Origin: Pseudoalteromonas sp. OOF1S-7
Lineage (GTDB): Bacteria > Pseudomonadota > Gammaproteobacteria > Enterobacterales > Alteromonadaceae
Assembly: GCF_022347765.1 (NCBI RefSeq)
Contig: NZ_JAKRFZ010000004.1
Location: forward strand, 62,001 to 126,000
Length of the DNA stretch: 64,000 bases
Reading direction: 5' to 3'
The notes under the pieces are model-generated. The model saw only the letters and a list, made by a program, of their open reading frames with translations, was not told where the DNA came from and made no database searches. Position 1 is the first letter of the stretch; each line of letters opens with the position of its first letter. The position numbers and the translations under genes are program-made. Shown one piece after another: positions 1 to 10,237 of the stretch.

Positions 1-653
1 GCAAATGAACAGGCGAAGCTCACGTAAAAGCGGATCGCTTCTAAAATGTTCACCGACATAATGCAGAGATAAAGCATTTTTTTCAGCTCAAACAGGTTAA
101 TGTGCACTGTTTCGCCGTTGATTTCGTGTTTGCCTTCACCATACATATTGTATAAAGACACTTTCTCAATCAATGCATCATAATGCTTAGTCACCGCTTC
201 TGCACGCTCACTGATCTTGTCGTTCTCGACAATGTCATCGAAGATTAGCTCAGGTGATTTTGTCACATTACGAATAATGTGAGTGTAAGAGCGGCTGTGG
301 ATGGTTTCACTGAATGCCCAGGTTTCAATCCAGGTTTCCAATTCAGGGATCGATACGATAGGTAACAGGGCCACGTTTGGCGAACGGCCCTGGACACTGT
401 CTAACAGAGTTTGATACTTAAGGTTACTCAGGAAGATATGTTTTTCGTGCTCTGGTAATGCCTGGAAATCCAATCGGTCCTTACTGACGTCTACTTCTTC
501 AGGGCGCCAGAAAAAGGACAGTTGTTTTTCGATCAGTTTTTCAAAAATCGGGTATTTTTGTTGATCATAACGGGAAACATTAACAGATTGACCGAAAAAC
601 ATCGGCTCCTGCAATTGATTGTTGTGGGTTCTGTTAAACGTAGAATACGACAT
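1..653 (-). CDS. nrdB: Ribonucleoside-diphosphate reductase class Ia, beta subunit (N-terminal part, cut by window edge)
   Basis: This is the radical-generating small subunit of aerobic ribonucleotide reductase, which houses the diiron centre and tyrosyl radical used by NrdA to make deoxyribonucleotides. About 217 residues are present from the ATG at 653; the C-terminus lies beyond base 1. Counting the start Met, the expected iron ligands Asp85, Glu116 and His119 and the radical Tyr123 are all visible, in the context [12 protein letters not shown]. The sequence follows E. coli NrdB closely with no indels in the visible part. It lies 51 bp downstream of nrdA on the same strand, so it is almost certainly cotranscribed from the nrdA promoter. 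Recognition is from motif and whole-sequence similarity recalled from memory. Confidence 0.96.
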   Translation of the reverse strand, partial: MSYSTFNRTHNNQLQEPMFFGQSVNVSRYDQQKYPIFEKLIEKQLSFFWRPEEVDVSKDRLDFQALPEHEKHIFLSNLKYQTLLDSVQGRSPNVALLPIVSIPELETWIETWAFSETIHSRSYTHIIRNVTKSPELIFDDIVENDKISERAEAVTKHYDALIEKVSLYNMYGEGKHEINGETVHINLFELKKMLYLCIMSVNILEAIRFYVSFACSF

Positions 654-704
654 AGATAATTCTCGACACCAAAAAAGAGCGGGTTTATTACCCGCTAACC
701 ATGA

Positions 705-2990
705 TTAGATTTTACAAGCGCCGCCTGCACAATCATCGTCTTCAGCCTCAGGCTTCATTTCATCCTGAGCATCTGATGCACCGTCACGGGTGTTGTGGTA
801 ATACAGGGTTTTTACGCCTAGCTTGTATGCGGTAAGCAAATCTTTAAGCAGCAGCTTCATTGGCACTTTACCACCTTCAAACTTAGTCGGATCGTAGTTG
901 GTGTTTGCTGAAATCGTTTGGTCAACAAATTTTTGCATTATACCTACCAGACCCAGGTAACCATCGTTTGACGGGATATCCCATAATAGCTCGTAGTTAT
1001 TCTTCAATCGCTCGTACTCAGGCACGACTTGTTTAAGGATACCATCTTTACTGGCCTTAACGCTAATGTGACCACGCGGTGGTTCAATACCATTGGTTGC
1101 GTTTGAGATCTGAGAAGATGTCTCAGACGGCATCAGTGCAGATAAGGTTGAGTTACGCATACCGTATTGCATGATGTCCTGACGCAGTGCATCCCAGTCC
1201 AGGTGCAGTGGCTCACTACAAATAGTGTCAACATCTTTTTTGTAGGTATCGATTGGCATAATGCCTTTTGCGTAAGTCGTCTCATTAAATTTAGGACATG
1301 CACCACGTTCCTGAGCCAGCTTGTTAGACGCTTTCATCAGGTAATACTGAATGGCCTCAAACGTTCTGTGCGTCAGGCCGTTGGCACTGCCATCTGAATA
1401 TTTCACGCCATTCTTAGCCAGGTAGTAGGCAAAGTTAATGACACCAATACCCAGTGTACGGCGGCCCATAGTGGCATTTTTTGCCGCAGGGACAGGGTAG
1501 TCCTGGAAGTCGAGCAAGTTATCGAGGGCACGAACGGCCAGCTCAGCTAACTCTTCGAGTTCATCCAAGCTGCTGATGGCACCCAGGTTAAATGCAGACA
1601 GGGTACACAGTGCAATTTCACCTTCTTCGTCATTAACATGACTCAGTGGCTTAGTCGGCAACGCAATTTCCAGACACAGGTTAGACTGGCGGATAGGCGC
1701 AACTTTGGCATCAAACGGGCTGTGCGTGTTGCAATGGTCTACGTTTTGCAGATAGATACGGCCTGTGCTGGCACGCTCCTGCGCAAACATAGAGAACAGC
1801 TCAAGTGCTTTAATGCGTTTCTTACGGATTGACTCGTCCTGCTCGTACTGTACGTACAGGCGCTCAAATTTGTCCTGATCTTCAAAGAAGGCATCATACA
1901 GGCCTGGTACATCTGACGGACTGAATAGGGTGATGTAATCATCTTTGATCAGACGTGTGTACATGGTTTTGTTGAACTGTACACCGTAATCAAGGTGTCT
2001 TACCCGGTTTTCTTCAACACCACGGTTATTCTTCAGTACCAGCAGGTTTTCAACTTCCAGGTGCCAAAGCGGGTAAAACAGCGTTGCTGCTCCGCCACGT
2101 ACGCCACCCTGAGAGCAGCTCTTTACAGCTGTCTGGAAGTGTTTATAAAAAGGAATACAACCTGTGTGGAATGCTTCGCCATTGCGAATAGGGCTGCCCA
2201 GCGCACGAATTCGACCTGCATTAACACCGATCCCGGCACGCTGACTGACGTATTTTACGATGGCAGATGAGGTAGCGTTAATTGAATCCAGGCTATCTGC
2301 CGTTTCGATTAATACACATGAGCTGAACTGGCGTGTTGGTGTACGTACGCCCGACATAATAGGCGTCGGTAACGAGATCTTGAACTGAGACACCGCATCG
2401 TAAAAACGTTTGATGTAGTCAAGGCGCGTTTCTTTTGGATAATCAGAGAACAGGCTGGCCGCAACCAGAATATACAAAAACTGTGCACTTTCGTAGATTT
2501 CGCCGGTAACGCGGTTCTGAACCAGGTATTTACCTTCCAGCTGTTTGACCGCAGCATAACTGAACGACATATCACGATCATGATCTAGGAAGTCGTTTAG
2601 TTGCTCATATTCTTCGCGGGTATAATCGGTCAACAGACCGGCATCGTAGCGCTTGTCTTCAACCAATTTAGTCACGTGGTCGTATAGGTGAGGCGGCTCA
2701 AACTGGCCATAGGCCTTCTTACGCAAATGGAATACAGCAAGACGCGCCGCAAGATATTGGTAGTCTGGTGTATCTTTTGAGATCAGATCGGCAGCTGCTT
2801 TGATGATAGTCTCATGAATGTCTTCTGTGCGAATACCATCATAAAACTGAATGTGAGACTTAAGCTCTACCTGAGAAACCGACACATTATTCAGGCCTTC
2901 GGCAGCCCAGTTTATCACTCGATGAATTTTATCTAAATCAAGCGGCTCTTTACGGCCGTTACGTTTACTGACAGATAATTGTTGGTTCAT
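705..2990 (-). CDS. nrdA: Ribonucleoside-diphosphate reductase class Ia, alpha subunit
   Basis: Catalytic subunit that reduces ribonucleoside diphosphates to deoxyribonucleoside diphosphates in the cytosol. I place the start at 2990 (protein begins MNQQLSVSKRNGR), giving 761 residues, exactly the E. coli length; the open frame runs on upstream to 3092, but that segment is leader and operator sequence. An ATP-cone allosteric domain occupies about residues 1-95. The active-site cysteines are present in the usual contexts (SSCVLIE, SNLCLEIALP, CTLSAFN), and the C-terminal shuttle pair is Cys754/Cys759 in CAGGACKI. A long 5' leader of about 95 nt separates the predicted transcription start from the ATG. 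Regulation by NrdR and DnaA is suggested by the upstream sites listed separately. Confidence 0.97.
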   Translation of the reverse strand: MNQQLSVSKRNGRKEPLDLDKIHRVINWAAEGLNNVSVSQVELKSHIQFYDGIRTEDIHETIIKAAADLISKDTPDYQYLAARLAVFHLRKKAYGQFEPPHLYDHVTKLVEDKRYDAGLLTDYTREEYEQLNDFLDHDRDMSFSYAAVKQLEGKYLVQNRVTGEIYESAQFLYILVAASLFSDYPKETRLDYIKRFYDAVSQFKISLPTPIMSGVRTPTRQFSSCVLIETADSLDSINATSSAIVKYVSQRAGIGVNAGRIRALGSPIRNGEAFHTGCIPFYKHFQTAVKSCSQGGVRGGAATLFYPLWHLEVENLLVLKNNRGVEENRVRHLDYGVQFNKTMYTRLIKDDYITLFSPSDVPGLYDAFFEDQDKFERLYVQYEQDESIRKKRIKALELFSMFAQERASTGRIYLQNVDHCNTHSPFDAKVAPIRQSNLCLEIALPTKPLSHVNDEEGEIALCTLSAFNLGAISSLDELEELAELAVRALDNLLDFQDYPVPAAKNATMGRRTLGIGVINFAYYLAKNGVKYSDGSANGLTHRTFEAIQYYLMKASNKLAQERGACPKFNETTYAKGIMPIDTYKKDVDTICSEPLHLDWDALRQDIMQYGMRNSTLSALMPSETSSQISNATNGIEPPRGHISVKASKDGILKQVVPEYERLKNNYELLWDIPSNDGYLGLVGIMQKFVDQTISANTNYDPTKFEGGKVPMKLLLKDLLTAYKLGVKTLYYHNTRDGASDAQDEMKPEAEDDDCAGGACKI

Positions 2991-3057
2991 AGCTACGCCT
3001 GTATTCCCCCGGAATGCGGTAATTGTCATCGCATATTCATAATTGCTTAGCATTTCA

Positions 3058-3104
3058 CCACTATATATGGTGTCCGCTAGAAAGAGGATCACAAGATAGT
3101 GGGG
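3058..3104 (-). promoter_or_regulatory. Paired NrdR-like boxes overlapping the nrdA promoter
   Basis: Two 16-bp sites resemble the NrdR consensus acaCwAtATaTwGtgt: 3058-3073 matches 14 of 16 positions and 3089-3104 matches 11 of 16. Their centres are 31 bp apart, three helical turns, which is the spacing typical of NrdR box pairs. The upstream box covers the predicted -10 element, and the downstream box lies just after the predicted transcription start. NrdR is the known ATP/dATP-sensing repressor of ribonucleotide reductase operons; the consensus is recalled, and binding here is inferred. Confidence 0.7.
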
Positions 3105-3121
3105 TTAGCGCCATTTTGCAA
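3093..3121 (-). promoter_or_regulatory. Predicted nrdA promoter (-35/-10)
   Basis: On the minus strand TTGCAA (3121-3116) and TATCTT (3098-3093) are separated by exactly 17 bp, giving a plausible sigma-70 promoter with a start near 3086. The -10 hexamer lies inside the second NrdR-like box, and DnaA boxes lie just upstream of the -35. Both hexamers deviate from consensus, so this is a candidate supported mainly by its position relative to the regulatory sites. Confidence 0.5.
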
Positions 3122-3134
3122 TAGAACAACTTTC

Positions 3135-3150
3135 TGTGGATTGTGGATAA
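3135..3150 (-). promoter_or_regulatory. DnaA boxes upstream of nrdA
   Basis: The plus strand reads TGTGGATTGTGGATAA. Bases 3142-3150 are a perfect TTATCCACA DnaA box on the minus strand, and the overlapping 3135-3143 is a near match. They lie about 15-30 bp upstream of the predicted -35. DnaA boxes at this place are known in the E. coli nrdAB promoter, where DnaA couples dNTP synthesis to replication; the parallel is inferred from sequence and position. Confidence 0.6.
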
Positions 3151-3269
3151 CATAGGGATAATATTTTTATGTTAGCAAACACTAACCTTCTGCTATCCAA
3201 CATGGCTGCAAGCAAAAAAAAATCAACTCGCCGCAATCGATTTTTCGCTTTTTTTAAGAAATTTTTGCA

Positions 3270-3300
3270 AACTGCACGACTGTTTTTTTTCTGTGCAGTT
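3270..3300. repeat. Inverted repeat in the nrdA upstream region
   Basis: AACTGCAC at 3270-3277 and GTGCAGTT at 3293-3300 are perfect 8-bp inverted arms around a 15-nt loop containing T8. The 2991-3356 interval has no convincing gene; this hairpin, the DnaA and NrdR sites and the 20-bp palindrome at 3320-3339 are the structures I can see in it. Confidence 0.4.
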
Positions 3301-3319
3301 CTGTTCTCAATTTCGCATG

Positions 3320-3339
3320 CACCACTATATATAGTGGTG
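3320..3339. promoter_or_regulatory. 20-bp perfect palindrome resembling a third NrdR box
   Basis: CACCACTATATATAGTGGTG is a perfect 20-bp palindrome whose central 16 bp match the NrdR consensus at 14 of 16 positions, and it closely resembles the proximal nrdA box. It sits about 230 bp upstream of the nrdA promoter and 17 bp beyond the gph stop codon. T6 follows on the plus strand, so it could also act as a terminator, but only for plus-strand transcription, where no gene is seen. Confidence 0.5.
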
Positions 3340-3356
3340 TTTTTTAATCAATGCCA

Positions 3357-4004
3357 CTAAATATATGAAATGAGAGATTCTGGGTTAGTAAGATTCAGAT
3401 CTGCTGACCAGTTGTGTGCCTCTTCCAGGGATGGAATGAACCCCCACAGTGCGGTTGCCGATCGCATGCCTGCCGCTTTGGCGGCTGCAATGTCACGTTC
3501 TGCATCTCCGACGTAGATGCAGTGTGCTGGTTCAACGCCCAATTGCTTTGCCGCGAGTAACAGAGGCTCTGGGTGGGGTTTGGCTACAGCCAGAGTATCG
3601 CCGCACACCACGACCTCTATGTCTCTGAGCGGGGTTATTTGATCCAGCAAGGGGAGAGTCAAAAAGGAAGGCTTATTCGTCATAATAGCCACTTTAATGT
3701 CCCTGCTCAGCAGCATCTCCAACAAAGTTTTAACGCCAGCAAAACAGTGTGAATGAACAGCCAAATTCTGTGCATAGTAATCCAGCACTTGCTGTTTTAG
3801 TGTTGCGAAGTCGAACTCGCTGAGCTGATCTGCAAAACCAACTTCCAGCAAGGCTTTGACACCATTTGAGATAGCTGGACTATATACGCCACGTTCTACC
3901 TGTGGCATGCCATGTTTTTGCAATACGTCATTAAGTGCGGCGCCAAGGTCATCACTGGTATCGAGCAAGGTACCATCAAGATCAAATATTACAGCCTGTG
4001 TCAT
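3357..4004 (-). CDS. gph: HAD-family sugar phosphatase (Gph/MupP type)
   Basis: A 215-residue HAD-superfamily phosphatase. Motif I DLDGT supplies nucleophile Asp8 and Asp10, motif II is MTNKP near residue 109, motif III Lys142 and motif IV GDAERD at 166-171. It would be annotated phosphoglycolate phosphatase (Gph), which removes 2-phosphoglycolate formed during DNA repair. Its start overlaps the ubiG stop by 4 bp (ATGA). This ubiG-phosphatase arrangement is also that of Pseudomonas mupP, whose product dephosphorylates N-acetylmuramate 6-phosphate in peptidoglycan recycling, so the substrate is open. A C2-type cap is expected between residues 20 and 85. Family is secure, exact substrate is not. 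Confidence 0.85.
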   Translation of the reverse strand: MTQAVIFDLDGTLLDTSDDLGAALNDVLQKHGMPQVERGVYSPAISNGVKALLEVGFADQLSEFDFATLKQQVLDYYAQNLAVHSHCFAGVKTLLEMLLSRDIKVAIMTNKPSFLTLPLLDQITPLRDIEVVVCGDTLAVAKPHPEPLLLAAKQLGVEPAHCIYVGDAERDIAAAKAAGMRSATALWGFIPSLEEAHNWSADLNLTNPESLISYI

Positions 4005-4711
4005 GCGAGCTTCTCAAAGTGAAGGAGGTAATTAACACTGACATCATTGGTCAGCGTGAAGGTTTTGCCAAACGGGTTGTAATTGATCCCGGCTGCGCGA
4101 CGTACTTTGAGGCCCTCAGCTTCGGCCCAGCCTATCAAAGTAGAGGGACGAATGAATTTATTATGGTCATGCGTGCCTGGAGGGACCATTTTAAGCACAC
4201 GCTCCGCAGCGACAACGGCCAGCAAAAACGCCTTATGCGTTTTATTGAGCGTTGAGAAAAACACATCGGCGCCTGGCTTAGCCGCTTTTGCAACTGCGGC
4301 AACAATGGAAGCCGGGTCTGGTACATGCTCAAGCATTTCCATACAGGTGACGACGTCAAATTGCTCGCTATGGTACGCGGCGAACTCTTCAGCTGATACT
4401 TTCCGGTAATCAATAGAGACTCCGGCTTCAAGCGCGTGCAATTTAGCCACATTGAGCGGCTCCTGACCCAGATCGATACCATGTGCTTTGGCACCGAGTT
4501 TAGCCATGCTTTCAGTCAGAATACCGCCGCCACAGCCCACATCCAGCACGTTTTTCTCGAACAAGCCGCCACAGCGGTCATTGATAAAGTCCAATCGCAG
4601 CGGGTTGATGTCATGCAATGGTTTAAACTCACCTTCGCGGTCCCACCAGCGCTCTGCTATCTCTTCAAATTTTGCAATTTCACTTAGATCTACATTTTGA
4701 TGTTCGGTCAT
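4001..4711 (-). CDS. ubiG: Ubiquinone biosynthesis O-methyltransferase UbiG
   Basis: This SAM-dependent methyltransferase carries out both O-methylation steps of ubiquinone synthesis at the inner-membrane Ubi complex. The 236-residue protein has the SAM motif DVGCGGG at residues 57-63 and a second acidic motif (HGIDLG), and its N-terminal segment ([14 protein letters not shown]) is characteristic of UbiG. It is the first gene of a two-gene unit with gph, which overlaps its stop by 4 bp. It is divergent from gyrA; the 182-bp gap at 4712-4893 must carry both promoters. Confidence 0.95.
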   Translation of the reverse strand: MTEHQNVDLSEIAKFEEIAERWWDREGEFKPLHDINPLRLDFINDRCGGLFEKNVLDVGCGGGILTESMAKLGAKAHGIDLGQEPLNVAKLHALEAGVSIDYRKVSAEEFAAYHSEQFDVVTCMEMLEHVPDPASIVAAVAKAAKPGADVFFSTLNKTHKAFLLAVVAAERVLKMVPPGTHDHNKFIRPSTLIGWAEAEGLKVRRAAGINYNPFGKTFTLTNDVSVNYLLHFEKLA

Positions 4712-4893
4712 AAGAAACTTCCTCGTTGAACTGAGGGCATTCTATCGGTATTGGATGAAATTTCCGAGTCATTTAGCCACTGCATTAACCCTGAAACTAT
4801 GATAGTATCCCCAGTCGAACTAATAATAATTGAGCCTTTTGATGTCCATAGTGTGACACAAAAGGGGAAGACTCTGAAGGAAAGTGGTATTAA

Positions 4894-7557
4894 ATGACTG
4901 ATCTTGCCAATGAAATCCTCCCGGTCAATATCGAAGACGAATTGAAAAATTCCTACCTTGATTACGCGATGAGCGTTATCGTTGGACGTGCATTACCGGA
5001 TGTTCGCGATGGCCTTAAACCTGTACACCGTCGCGTGTTATTTGCAATGAATGAGTTGCGTAACGACTGGAACAAACCTTACAAAAAATCGGCCCGTGTT
5101 GTGGGCGACGTGATTGGTAAATATCACCCGCATGGTGACAGTGCGGTTTATGATACCATTGTTCGTATGGCACAGCCGTTTTCACTGCGCTACATGCTGG
5201 TGGATGGTCAGGGTAACTTTGGCTCAGTCGATGGCGATTCAGCGGCTGCGATGCGTTATACCGAAGTGCGTATGGCGAAAATGTCTCACGAGCTGTTGGC
5301 TGATCTGGAAAAAGAAACTGTTGATTACGTGCCCAACTATGATGGCACAGAACAAATTCCTGATGTGTTGCCGACAAAGGTACCCAACCTGTTGGTGAAT
5401 GGATCGTCTGGTATCGCGGTTGGTATGGCGACAAACATTCCGCCTCACAACCTGACTGAAGTGATCAACGGCTGTCTGGCTGTGATCCAAAACCCGGATA
5501 TCACCATTGATGAGCTGATTGATTATATTCCGGGTCCGGATTTCCCGACTGCAGCTATCATCAATGGTAAGAAAGGCATTGAGCAGGCCTATAAAACCGG
5601 TCGCGGTAAAGTCTATATTCGTGCCCGCGCTGAAATCGAAACCGATGAGAAAACCGGCAAAGAAACCATCATCGTCAATGAGATCCCATACCAGGTTAAC
5701 AAAGCGCGTTTAATTGAGAAAATCGCCGAGCTGGTAAAAGACAAAAAAGTAGAAGGGATCAGCGCACTACGTGATGAGTCTGACAAAGACGGTATGCGTA
5801 TTGTTATTGAGATCAAACGTGGTGAAGTGGGCGAAGTTGTTCTGAACAACCTGTATGCCCAAACTCAGCTACAAACCGTGTTTGGTATCAACATGGTTGC
5901 GCTGGATAACAACCAGCCGAAGTGTTTCAACCTCAAAGAAATGCTCGAAGCCTTTATTGTTCACCGCCGTGAGGTGGTAACACGTCGTACCGTTTACGAC
6001 CTGCGTAAAGCACGCGACCGCGCGCACACGCTAGAAGGCCTGGCGATTGCGCTGGCGAATATCGACCCAATCATTGAGCTTATCCGTAAGTCACCGACCC
6101 CAGCAGAAGCCAAAGCGGCGCTGACAGCACGCCCGTGGGAGCTAGGTTCAGTACGTTCTATGCTGGAGCGTGCAGGCGAAGAGAATGTAGCGCGTCCGGA
6201 CTGGCTTGATGCTGAGCTGGGGATCCGTGATGGCCAGTACTATCTGTCAGAGCAACAGGCTCAGGCTATTCTTGATTTACGCTTACACAAGCTAACCGGC
6301 CTTGAACATGAAAAGATCCTGGGCGAATATCAGGAGCTACTGGATTTAATCGCAGAGCTGCTATTGATCTTGTCTTCACCTGATCGTCTGATGGAAGTGA
6401 TCCGCGACGAGCTGGCAGAAATTAAAGAAAACTATGGCGATGAGCGTCGCACAGAAATTTCCGCAGCGGCACATGACATCAGCCTGGAAGACCTAATCAA
6501 TGAAGAAGACGTGGTTGTAACCCTGTCTCACGAAGGTTATGTGAAGTATCAGCCGCTGTCTGACTATGAAGCGCAGCGTCGTGGTGGTAAAGGTAAAGCC
6601 GCTACTAAGATGAAAGATGAAGACTTCATTGAACGTCTGCTGGTAGCCAACACCCACGATACAATTTTGTGTTTCTCAACATCAGGGCGCTTGTACTGGT
6701 TGAAAGTGTACCAGTTGCCACTGGCATCTCGTGCCGCCCGTGGTAAGCCGATCGTTAACTTATTGCCACTCGAAGCAGATGAACGCATCACTACTATATT
6801 GCCGGTAAAACAATACGAAGATGATAAGTTTGTCCTAATGGCTACGGCCAATGGCGTGGTGAAGAAGACACCATTAACTGCGTACAGCCGTCAGCGTGCA
6901 AGCGGTATTATTGCCATCAACCTCAATGATGGTGATAGCCTGATTGGTGCGGATATCACAGATGGTACTAACGACATCATGTTGTTCACCGATCACGGTA
7001 AAGTTGTACGCTTTAACGAAAAGCTGCGCGACTCTGAAACCGGCGAAGTGAAGATTGATCCGGAAACCGGTGAAGAAATGCTGGCATTGCGTCCAATGGG
7101 TCGTACTGCGACCGGTGTACGCGGCATTAAAATGCCGGATGATGTCAAAGTGGTTTCACTGATTGTGCCTAAGAACGACGGCGCGATTCTGACTGTGACC
7201 GAAAATGGTTATGGTAAGCGCACTCCGCTTGAAGAGTACCCGGCGAAGAGCCGTGCAACGCAAGGGGTGGTATCAATCAAGGTGACTGAACGTAACGGCC
7301 GTGTTGTTGGCGCTGTGCAGGTTCAGGACAACGACGAAATCATGCTGATTTCGAACCGAGGCACATTGGTACGTACTCGAGTGAACGAAGTATCGACAGT
7401 TGGGCGTAATACTCAGGGCGTTATTCTGATCAGAACGGTTGACGACGAGCAGGTAGTTGGTTTACAACGTATCGAAGAGATCGAAATCGACGAGACCCTC
7501 AAAGGGGAAGCAGAGCTTGTTGAAACGCCTGACACTGACGAGCAGGCACCGGAGTAA
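4894..7557 (+). CDS. gyrA: DNA gyrase subunit A
   Basis: The breakage-reunion subunit of DNA gyrase, which introduces negative supercoils with GyrB. At 887 residues it matches the family. The N-terminal domain contains the catalytic Tyr122 (AAAMRYTEV), and the GyrA box QRRGGKG marks the start of the C-terminal DNA-wrapping domain, whose repeated blades follow. The quinolone-determining positions carry Ser83 and Asp87, the susceptible wild-type state. An acidic tail ends the protein. The AAGGA ribosome-binding sequence is about 13 nt upstream of the ATG, a little far. It is a single-gene unit ended by a strong terminator just downstream. Confidence 0.98.
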   Translation: MTDLANEILPVNIEDELKNSYLDYAMSVIVGRALPDVRDGLKPVHRRVLFAMNELRNDWNKPYKKSARVVGDVIGKYHPHGDSAVYDTIVRMAQPFSLRYMLVDGQGNFGSVDGDSAAAMRYTEVRMAKMSHELLADLEKETVDYVPNYDGTEQIPDVLPTKVPNLLVNGSSGIAVGMATNIPPHNLTEVINGCLAVIQNPDITIDELIDYIPGPDFPTAAIINGKKGIEQAYKTGRGKVYIRARAEIETDEKTGKETIIVNEIPYQVNKARLIEKIAELVKDKKVEGISALRDESDKDGMRIVIEIKRGEVGEVVLNNLYAQTQLQTVFGINMVALDNNQPKCFNLKEMLEAFIVHRREVVTRRTVYDLRKARDRAHTLEGLAIALANIDPIIELIRKSPTPAEAKAALTARPWELGSVRSMLERAGEENVARPDWLDAELGIRDGQYYLSEQQAQAILDLRLHKLTGLEHEKILGEYQELLDLIAELLLILSSPDRLMEVIRDELAEIKENYGDERRTEISAAAHDISLEDLINEEDVVVTLSHEGYVKYQPLSDYEAQRRGGKGKAATKMKDEDFIERLLVANTHDTILCFSTSGRLYWLKVYQLPLASRAARGKPIVNLLPLEADERITTILPVKQYEDDKFVLMATANGVVKKTPLTAYSRQRASGIIAINLNDGDSLIGADITDGTNDIMLFTDHGKVVRFNEKLRDSETGEVKIDPETGEEMLALRPMGRTATGVRGIKMPDDVKVVSLIVPKNDGAILTVTENGYGKRTPLEEYPAKSRATQGVVSIKVTERNGRVVGAVQVQDNDEIMLISNRGTLVRTRVNEVSTVGRNTQGVILIRTVDDEQVVGLQRIEEIEIDETLKGEAELVETPDTDEQAPE

Positions 7558-7570
7558 TCTGGTTCAAGAC

Positions 7571-7596
7571 AAAAAAGCGGCTTAGGCCGCTTTTTT
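7571..7596 (+). terminator. Rho-independent terminator of gyrA
   Basis: AAAAAAGCGGC and GCCGCTTTTTT form a GC-rich stem with a tiny loop and a run of T. It lies 14 bp after the gyrA stop. The flanking A and T tracts could make it bidirectional, but the only gene reading into it is gyrA. Confidence 0.9.
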
Positions 7597-7661
7597 ATTA
7601 TTTCGACATACATAATTAAGCACACTGCCTGTGGCAGTATAAAAACTGGAATGAGGAAACT

Positions 7662-8744
7662 ATGCGCGTTTATAACTTTTGTGCGGGCCCGGCGATGTTG
7701 CCACCTGCTGTTATGAAAAAAGCTCAACAAGAATTCATTAACTGGCAAAACCTGGGGGTCTCTGTGATGGAGATCAGCCACCGTTCGGCACCATTTTTAG
7801 AACTGGCGCGCGAATGCGAAGCCAGTTTGCGTCGTTTGATGAATATATCGGATGAATTCGAGGTGCTGTTTATGCACGGTGGTGGTCGTGGTCATTTTGC
7901 AGCGGTCCCGCTTAACCTGCATCAGGACGATGCACCAGGGGTATACATCGAGAATGGGATTTGGTCTTGTGGTGCGACGAAAGAAGGCCAAAAGTTCACT
8001 CAGGTTGAGTCTATCGATATTCGCCGTGATCAGGATGGTATGTTCGACGTGTTACCCGTTTCTCAATGGGCACTACCTGACAACGCCGCATACATTCACT
8101 ACTGCCCTAATGAAACCATTGATGGAATTGAATTATTCGAGGTACCAAAGCATCCGACTGCGCCTATTGTCGCGGATATGTCGTCTAACATTCTGTCTCG
8201 CGAAATGAATGTGGATGATTTTGACTTAATTTACGCAGGTGCTCAGAAAAATATAGGTCCGTCTGGTTTAAGCATAGCGATTGTGCGCAAAACGCTGCTG
8301 GAGCGCAAAGGCCTACCAAGACCGGCTATTCTGGATTACGCAATCGAAGCGCAACAGCAAAGCATGTACAACACGCCACCGACGTTTGCCTGGTACCTGG
8401 CAGCCGAGGTATTTAAGTACCTGGAGTCCATTGGAGGCGTTAAGGCGATGGAAGCACACAATAAAGAAAAAGCCGCGCTTTTGTACGATTACATCGACAG
8501 CTCTTCTTTCTACCTTAATAAGGTAGCCAGACACTGTCGCTCACTGATGAATGTCCCATTCTGGTTGCATGATGAGTCTTTGAATGAGCAGTTTCTGGCA
8601 CAGGCGCAGGAGCATGGACTGATGGCACTGGAAGGTCACCGTTTTGTAGGTGGCATGCGCGCGAGTATTTACAATGCTATGCCCATTGAAGGCATCCAGG
8701 CACTGATTGCTTTCATGGAAAAATTTGCGCAGGAGAACAGCTGA
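7662..8744 (+). CDS. serC: Phosphoserine aminotransferase
   Basis: PLP-dependent class V aminotransferase that makes 3-phosphoserine for serine synthesis and, in the same way, 4-phosphohydroxythreonine for pyridoxal phosphate. It has 360 residues; the PLP lysine is Lys196 in AGAQKNIG, and the HGGGRG phosphate-binding region (72-77) and RASIYNAMP near the C-terminus are typical. A GAGG ribosome-binding site lies upstream of the ATG. Its stop overlaps the aroA start by one base (TGATG), so the two are translationally coupled, the serC-aroA pairing widespread in gamma-proteobacteria. Confidence 0.97.
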   Translation: MRVYNFCAGPAMLPPAVMKKAQQEFINWQNLGVSVMEISHRSAPFLELARECEASLRRLMNISDEFEVLFMHGGGRGHFAAVPLNLHQDDAPGVYIENGIWSCGATKEGQKFTQVESIDIRRDQDGMFDVLPVSQWALPDNAAYIHYCPNETIDGIELFEVPKHPTAPIVADMSSNILSREMNVDDFDLIYAGAQKNIGPSGLSIAIVRKTLLERKGLPRPAILDYAIEAQQQSMYNTPPTFAWYLAAEVFKYLESIGGVKAMEAHNKEKAALLYDYIDSSSFYLNKVARHCRSLMNVPFWLHDESLNEQFLAQAQEHGLMALEGHRFVGGMRASIYNAMPIEGIQALIAFMEKFAQENS

Positions 8745-10021
8745 TGGAACAACTCAGGCTTAATGCCATAGGCAAGGTTAATGGCAGTGTCACGTTGCCC
8801 GGCTCAAAGAGTTTGTCAAACCGCGTCTTATTGTTGGCAGCCTTGTGTGAGGGTGTCACACAAGTGAATAATTTGCTCGACAGTGACGATATTCGCCATA
8901 TGCTACTGGCACTTGCCCAGATGGGCGTAGAAGTGGAGCTGAATGAGGATAAAACGTCTGCCCGAGTCTATGGGCAAGGCGGGCGCTTTAACACGCCTTC
9001 TGAAGCATTGTTTTTGGGTAATGCGGGTACTGCATTCAGGCCGCTGACCGCCGTTTTGGCAGCAAGTCAGGGCCAGTTTACGTTGATCGGCGAGCCGAGA
9101 ATGGAAGAGCGACCTATTGGCCACCTGGTAGATGCGTTACATGCCTTGGGGGCGGATATCAAATATTTGAAAAACAAAGACTATCCGCCATTGCAGATCA
9201 ATGGTAATGGTATTGAGGGTGGTGAAGTTGAAATTGATGGCAGTATATCAAGCCAGTTTCTGACCGCGTTGCTGATGGCTGCGCCTTTGTTTGTCAAAGA
9301 CACCACGATCCGGATAAAAGGGGAGCTGGTTTCTAAGCCTTATATTGATATTACATTGGGTGTCATGGCACAGTTTGGCGTCGCCGTTAGCCATGATAAT
9401 TATCAGGTATTCCATGTTAAAGGCCAGCAAGGTTATGTTTCACCTGGCAGCATCATGGTCGAAGGGGATGCATCATCGGCATCCTATTTTATAGCAGCCG
9501 CAGCCATTGCAGGCGGTGAAATAGAAATCAATGGTGTTGGACGTAAGAGCGTGCAGGGCGATATTGGTTTTGCCTCAGTAATGGAGCAAGTGGGTGCTGT
9601 AATTGACTGGCATGATGAAAAGCTGGTTGTGCGTAAGGGTGAGCTGAACGGAGTCGATATCGACGCAAATGCCATCCCGGATGCGGCAATGACGCTGGCA
9701 ACTGTCGCTTTATTTGCTAAAGGTAAAACGGCAATCCGTAATATCTACAACTGGCGCGTTAAAGAAACAGATCGCTTGTACGCGATGGCTACCGAGCTCA
9801 GAAAAGTCGGCGCTGAGGTCACTGAAGGGCACGACTTCATCGAAATCACACCACCAGAATCTTTTAATCTGGCTGAGATAGATACCTATAACGACCATCG
9901 AATTGCAATGTGCTTTTCTATGGTTGCTGTTGGCGGCGTGGATGTGATTATCAATGATCCAGGTTGTACCGCAAAGACTTTCCCGACATATTTCGAGGCA
10001 TTGTCTTCGGTGAGCCAATAA
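8744..10021 (+). CDS. aroA: 3-phosphoshikimate 1-carboxyvinyltransferase (EPSP synthase)
   Basis: Sixth step of the shikimate pathway: it transfers enolpyruvate from PEP to shikimate 3-phosphate. It has 425 residues. The substrate-binding motif PGSKSLSNR is at 19-27 and [10 protein letters not shown] at 91-100; Gly95, Thr96 and Pro100 correspond to the E. coli Gly96/Thr97/Pro101 set of the glyphosate-sensitive class I enzymes. RVKETDR near the C-terminus is also typical. It overlaps serC by one base and is followed by a 216-bp gap before cmk that holds a separate candidate promoter. Confidence 0.97.
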   Translation: MEQLRLNAIGKVNGSVTLPGSKSLSNRVLLLAALCEGVTQVNNLLDSDDIRHMLLALAQMGVEVELNEDKTSARVYGQGGRFNTPSEALFLGNAGTAFRPLTAVLAASQGQFTLIGEPRMEERPIGHLVDALHALGADIKYLKNKDYPPLQINGNGIEGGEVEIDGSISSQFLTALLMAAPLFVKDTTIRIKGELVSKPYIDITLGVMAQFGVAVSHDNYQVFHVKGQQGYVSPGSIMVEGDASSASYFIAAAAIAGGEIEINGVGRKSVQGDIGFASVMEQVGAVIDWHDEKLVVRKGELNGVDIDANAIPDAAMTLATVALFAKGKTAIRNIYNWRVKETDRLYAMATELRKVGAEVTEGHDFIEITPPESFNLAEIDTYNDHRIAMCFSMVAVGGVDVIINDPGCTAKTFPTYFEALSSVSQ

Positions 10022-10192
10022 CTTCTGACCGGTGATGCAATGCGTTTTAAACGCTGTAATTTAGCTGGTTACGGGCAGTCAGCTTGACACTAAGTTGTCT
10101 GCCTGACCCTATACTCGTGCCAGTTTATCGTCGTAAATTTAAAATCAAACAAAAAGTTACATGTCAATAAGGATCTATTCAGCAAACTTGCG

Positions 10193-10198
10193 TATAAT
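10193..10198 (+). promoter_or_regulatory. Candidate -10 element for cmk
   Basis: A perfect TATAAT lies 40 bp upstream of the cmk ATG, with a GGGAGG ribosome-binding site at 10228-10233 between them. I see no good -35 hexamer at the right distance; an upstream TTGACA (10084-10089) and TATACT (10110-10115) are 20 bp apart, too far for a standard promoter. Confidence 0.35.
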
Positions 10199-10237
10199 AC
10201 TGCCGTTCATTTTTGGTGTGCATTTCGGGAGGTTTAA

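Noticed and set aside
3320..3339. 20-bp palindrome as terminator of the ubiG-gph transcript
   Set aside because: On the minus strand no T tract follows the hairpin; the T run is on the plus strand. Resemblance to NrdR boxes explains it better.
3169..3360. 63-codon open frame on the plus strand upstream of nrdA
   Set aside because: It runs through the inverted repeat and the NrdR-like palindrome, is dominated by homopolymer-driven Lys and Phe runs, and has no ribosome-binding site.
10084..10115. TTGACA and TATACT upstream of cmk as a promoter
   Set aside because: The spacer is 20 bp, too long for a standard sigma-70 promoter.
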